Assembly (NCBI GenBank): GCA_024697985.1
Contig: JAILRX010000090.1
Span: forward strand, 1 to 15,938
Reading direction: 5' to 3'
DNA length: 15,938 bases
From: Treponemataceae bacterium
Lineage (GTDB): Bacteria > Spirochaetota > Spirochaetia > Treponematales > Treponemataceae
The notes beneath the pieces are model-generated. The model was not told the origin of the DNA. It ran no database searches and was given only the letters and a program-made list of their open reading frames with translations. Of this stretch, positions 13,623-15,938 are shown piece by piece; positions within the stretch are counted from its first letter, which is position 1, and the number at the start of each line of letters is the position of its first letter. A program made the position numbers and the translations under genes.

Positions 13623-15938
13623 CTATTTTTTCTTGTTTATTTTCACGCTTTCAAGTGCGCTTCCCATATCAGGAGGTGTGCCTGGACGCGGAGTTGCAGG
13701 CTTTGCAGGCGCCTTGGTGGCAGCAGTTTTAGTTGCAGTCTTAGTCGCAGCAGGCTTTGCAGGTGCCTTGGTGGCAGCAGGTTTAGTTGCGGCGCTCTTT
13801 GTAGCGGCAGGCTTTGCAGGCGCCGGTTTTGCAGGCGCTTTGGCAGCGGTCTGTTTAGTTGCAGCCTTCGGTGCAGCAGGCTTTGTTGCAGGCGCATTTG
13901 CGGCAGCCGGTTTAGTTGCAGCGCTCTTTGTCGCAGCAGGCTTTGCAGGAGCCTTGGTGGCAGCAGGTTTAGTTGCAGCCGGTTCTTCCAAGTCCAGTTC
14001 TCCCTGAGGGCTTGCATTTGCAGCAGACTTCTTAATCTCTATGCTTTCGACCTCTTTGGCAGCAAGCCTTACGCCCTGAGCCTTGATGCCTTTTACATCG
14101 TAATCCGAAGATTTGAAACTTTCCTCAAAAATTTTGGTTCTGCTTGTCTTTACATAATTCAATTTGAATTCAAACTTGCTGCGGGTATCAACATGCAGAA
14201 CTTCCATGCCTTCAGGAACGATGAAGTAATCACGATTCATGATGTAGCCTTCGACCTTGCATTTCTTGATATAGCAGTATTTTGTTTCAGGATCCCGATA
14301 GATGACCGTGAAAAGAACCTTTGAAAGAGATTCCTTGTCTGAGTATCCGCAGTACCACATTCCACTGTCGACAAACAGCTTATCCGGCACATCGCAGACC
14401 ATATACATACCGCTCTTTCGCATAAAGAAAATTCGGTCATAAGAAGTTACGCGCAGAATCTCAGTTCCTGTTGAAACGCCAGTTCCAAGATACCCCGATT
14501 TATTGTCGTAACGAAGCGGAATGTCTCGTTTGGAAACGGTCTTAACGTCAACAGCGCTGAAACTTGCAATCTGTGTATGGCGTTTTGTTTCTTCGCTCTT
14601 GAATTTTCCAATCATTCCTTCAAGATACTCAATCGCACATGCCTTAAGATTTTTAAGTCTTCTTTCGATTTCCTTCAAGCGGGCCGTAATGGCCTTTACT
14701 TCTTCACGGTTTTTGTTGATGTCGTAAAGAGAAATTCTTCTGATTGGAATTGACAAAAGATGCTCAACATCATCATCAGAAAGAGGACGGATAAGCTCAT
14801 CCTTAAAAGGCTTGAATCCGTCATAAACAGCCTTGACTACTGTTTCAGCAGTCTTTTTAGATTCAATCTGCTTATAGATTCGCTCTTCAACGAAAATTCT
14901 TTCGATTGTCCTAAGATGAAGCTTGTCGGTCAGCTGGTCTTTTTCAAACTCAAGCTCATCCTTGATGATTGCCGTCAGTTTCTTTGAATAATACTGGATG
15001 ATCTCAGTCGCGGTCATTGCAACCGGCATGTTATCCTTGATTACCAGCATCTGACAGGCAATTGATTTTTCACAGTCTGTGTATGCATAAAGCGCATCGA
15101 TTACGTCCTTTGAATAAACGCCTCGAGGCAGCTTGATTTCGATACAGCAGTGGTCGGTCGTAAAGTTATCAACTGAACTGATTTTAATTTTTCCGGCCTT
15201 ATAAGCATTATCAATTGATTCCAAAAGCGCCTTTGCGTTCGAATCAACAGGAAGTTCTGTAATTACGATTTTCTTTTCATCACTTGTATCAAACTTTGCC
15301 CTGGTGATGATTTTTCCGTTACCGTCGTTGTAGTTGCTTACATCAATAAGACCGCCGGTCGAAACATCCGGATAGATTTCGAATTTTTCTCCCTTGATGC
15401 ACTTGATTTCTGCTTCCAAAACTTCGCGGATATTGTATGGCAGGATTTTCGTGCTCATACCTACGGCGATACCTTCAGCACCCATGATAAGTGCCAGAGG
15501 GATTTTTGCACGGTAAACTTCAGGCTCTTCGTCACGGCCGTCAAAGTTCGGAACATAATGAGTGATTTTCGGGTTCGTTACCAAAAATTCTTTTGCAAGC
15601 GGATGAACACGACACTCAATGTATCGTCCGGCAGATGCGCCGTCTCCCGTAAACTTATTTCCGAAGTTACCCTGTTTTTCAATGAAAATTTCTTTGTTTG
15701 CAAGATTTACGAGGGCTCCATAAATTGAAGCGTCTCCATGCGGATGATATTTCATCGTACGTCCGACTACGAAAGAAACCTTCTGGAAATAGCCGTCATC
15801 AACTTCAAAAAGCGTATGCATGATTCGACGCTGAACAGGTTTCAATCCGTCCTCAAGGTCCGGGATCGCACGGTCTCGGATTACGTAAGAAGCGTATTCT
15901 ATAAAGTTTTTATCAAACAAATTTTTTACAAAAGCCAT
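13623..15938 (-). CDS. parC: Type II topoisomerase A subunit, ParC-like (topoisomerase IV)
   Basis: DNA-cleaving subunit of a type IIA topoisomerase, partnered with ParE/GyrB for decatenation or relaxation. All 771 residues are present; the ATG is the last base triplet of the window, so its SD is out of view. The N-terminus has LKPVQRRIMHTLFE, KYHPHGDASIYG (63-74), QGNFG (89-93) and the catalytic Tyr106 in AGRYIECR. A coiled-coil arm lies at about 340-460. The C-terminal region (about 470-630) has a few degenerate pinwheel-like strands and no GyrA box (QRRGGKG), which favours ParC over GyrA. From residue 653 a 100-residue Ala/Lys/Pro/Thr repeat tail follows, ending VKINKKK. At the positions of E. 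coli GyrA Ser83 and Asp87, the usual fluoroquinolone-contact residues, there are Ala70 and Gly74. First visible gene of the operon. Confidence 0.88.
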   Translation of the reverse strand: MAFVKNLFDKNFIEYASYVIRDRAIPDLEDGLKPVQRRIMHTLFEVDDGYFQKVSFVVGRTMKYHPHGDASIYGALVNLANKEIFIEKQGNFGNKFTGDGASAGRYIECRVHPLAKEFLVTNPKITHYVPNFDGRDEEPEVYRAKIPLALIMGAEGIAVGMSTKILPYNIREVLEAEIKCIKGEKFEIYPDVSTGGLIDVSNYNDGNGKIITRAKFDTSDEKKIVITELPVDSNAKALLESIDNAYKAGKIKISSVDNFTTDHCCIEIKLPRGVYSKDVIDALYAYTDCEKSIACQMLVIKDNMPVAMTATEIIQYYSKKLTAIIKDELEFEKDQLTDKLHLRTIERIFVEERIYKQIESKKTAETVVKAVYDGFKPFKDELIRPLSDDDVEHLLSIPIRRISLYDINKNREEVKAITARLKEIERRLKNLKACAIEYLEGMIGKFKSEETKRHTQIASFSAVDVKTVSKRDIPLRYDNKSGYLGTGVSTGTEILRVTSYDRIFFMRKSGMYMVCDVPDKLFVDSGMWYCGYSDKESLSKVLFTVIYRDPETKYCYIKKCKVEGYIMNRDYFIVPEGMEVLHVDTRSKFEFKLNYVKTSRTKIFEESFKSSDYDVKGIKAQGVRLAAKEVESIEIKKSAANASPQGELDLEEPAATKPAATKAPAKPAATKSAATKPAAANAPATKPAAPKAATKQTAAKAPAKPAPAKPAATKSAATKPAATKAPAKPAATKTATKTAATKAPAKPATPRPGTPPDMGSALESVKINKKK
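13690..13982 (-). repeat. Repeat DNA encoding the Ala/Lys/Pro tail of ParC
   Basis: About 290 bases built from shuffled units encoding KPAATK, KAPAKPA and KSAATKPA. Two near-identical blocks start GCGCTCTTTGT at 13793 and 13921, and GCAGGCTTTGCAGG recurs several times. The low complexity keeps the opposite strand open as well. Repeat number is likely to vary between strains through slippage. The encoded tail resembles histone H1-like DNA-binding tails, so non-specific DNA binding is a reasonable inference. Confidence 0.8.

Noticed and set aside
13633..14007. Plus-strand open frame of 124 codons, Ala/Gly/Val-rich
   Set aside because: It is the antisense of the Ala/Lys/Pro repeat tail of ParC; low-complexity codons keep the other strand open. 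No SD and no family features.
13643..14017. Minus-strand frame of 124 codons rich in Leu, Gln and Arg
   Set aside because: Another frame of the same ParC repeat DNA.
13623..15938. Assignment as gyrase subunit A
   Set aside because: No GyrA box and a short degenerate C-terminal region; ParC fits better, though the partner gene is outside the window so this is not final.

Overview
The window looks like chromosomal DNA from a spirochaete, most likely a Treponema. The clues are moderately low GC (judged by eye), relaxed lipoprotein signal peptides, a ParC-like topoisomerase A subunit with an Ala/Lys/Pro-rich tail, a eukaryotic-type (type II) isocitrate dehydrogenase, and short exported proteins of unknown function. 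The genus is inferred from gene content, not from a marker gene. No transposase, integrase, tRNA, rRNA or CRISPR array was seen.

Layout. Positions 1-2439 (minus) hold a bifunctional aspartate kinase/homoserine dehydrogenase (thrA) that lacks only its last residues at the window edge. A divergent membrane-anchored EAL-domain (c-di-GMP phosphodiesterase) gene follows (2560-4719, plus). Next come a type II isocitrate dehydrogenase (4807-6003) and a lipoprotein carboxylesterase (6035-7687), probably co-transcribed and closed by a strong terminator. Positions 7740-10845 form a tandem array of three paralogous lipoprotein lipases (class 3 type, GHSLGG), each with its own leader and terminator. Copies 1 and 2 share a duplicated upstream region with a perfect inverted repeat, a TTGACG box and a leader palindrome next to the Shine-Dalgarno (SD) sequence. 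Copy 3 is older or more diverged and lacks most of this. A PHP-type histidinol-phosphatase-like gene and a PrsW-type intramembrane protease gene follow as an overlapping pair (10884-12418), ending at a bidirectional terminator. From the right edge, a ParC-like gene (15938-13623, minus) leads into two genes for small exported proteins, apparently one operon that converges on the same terminator.

Functional reading. The esterase and the three lipases are all predicted to be exported, lipid-anchored serine hydrolases with complete catalytic triads, so 6035-10794 is best read as a cell-surface or periplasmic lipid/ester-hydrolysing locus. The least expected part is the non-coding DNA in front of lipases 1 and 2: a conserved TTTTCTA-CCCC-TAGAAAA element, a leader palindrome whose inner sequence has changed while self-complementarity is largely kept, and a C-rich block upstream of copy 1 whose minus strand fits the G-quadruplex pattern.

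No stretch longer than 300 bases lacks a gene. The longest gaps (7688-7981, 8750-9034, 9803-10005) are the lipase upstream regions and are annotated below.
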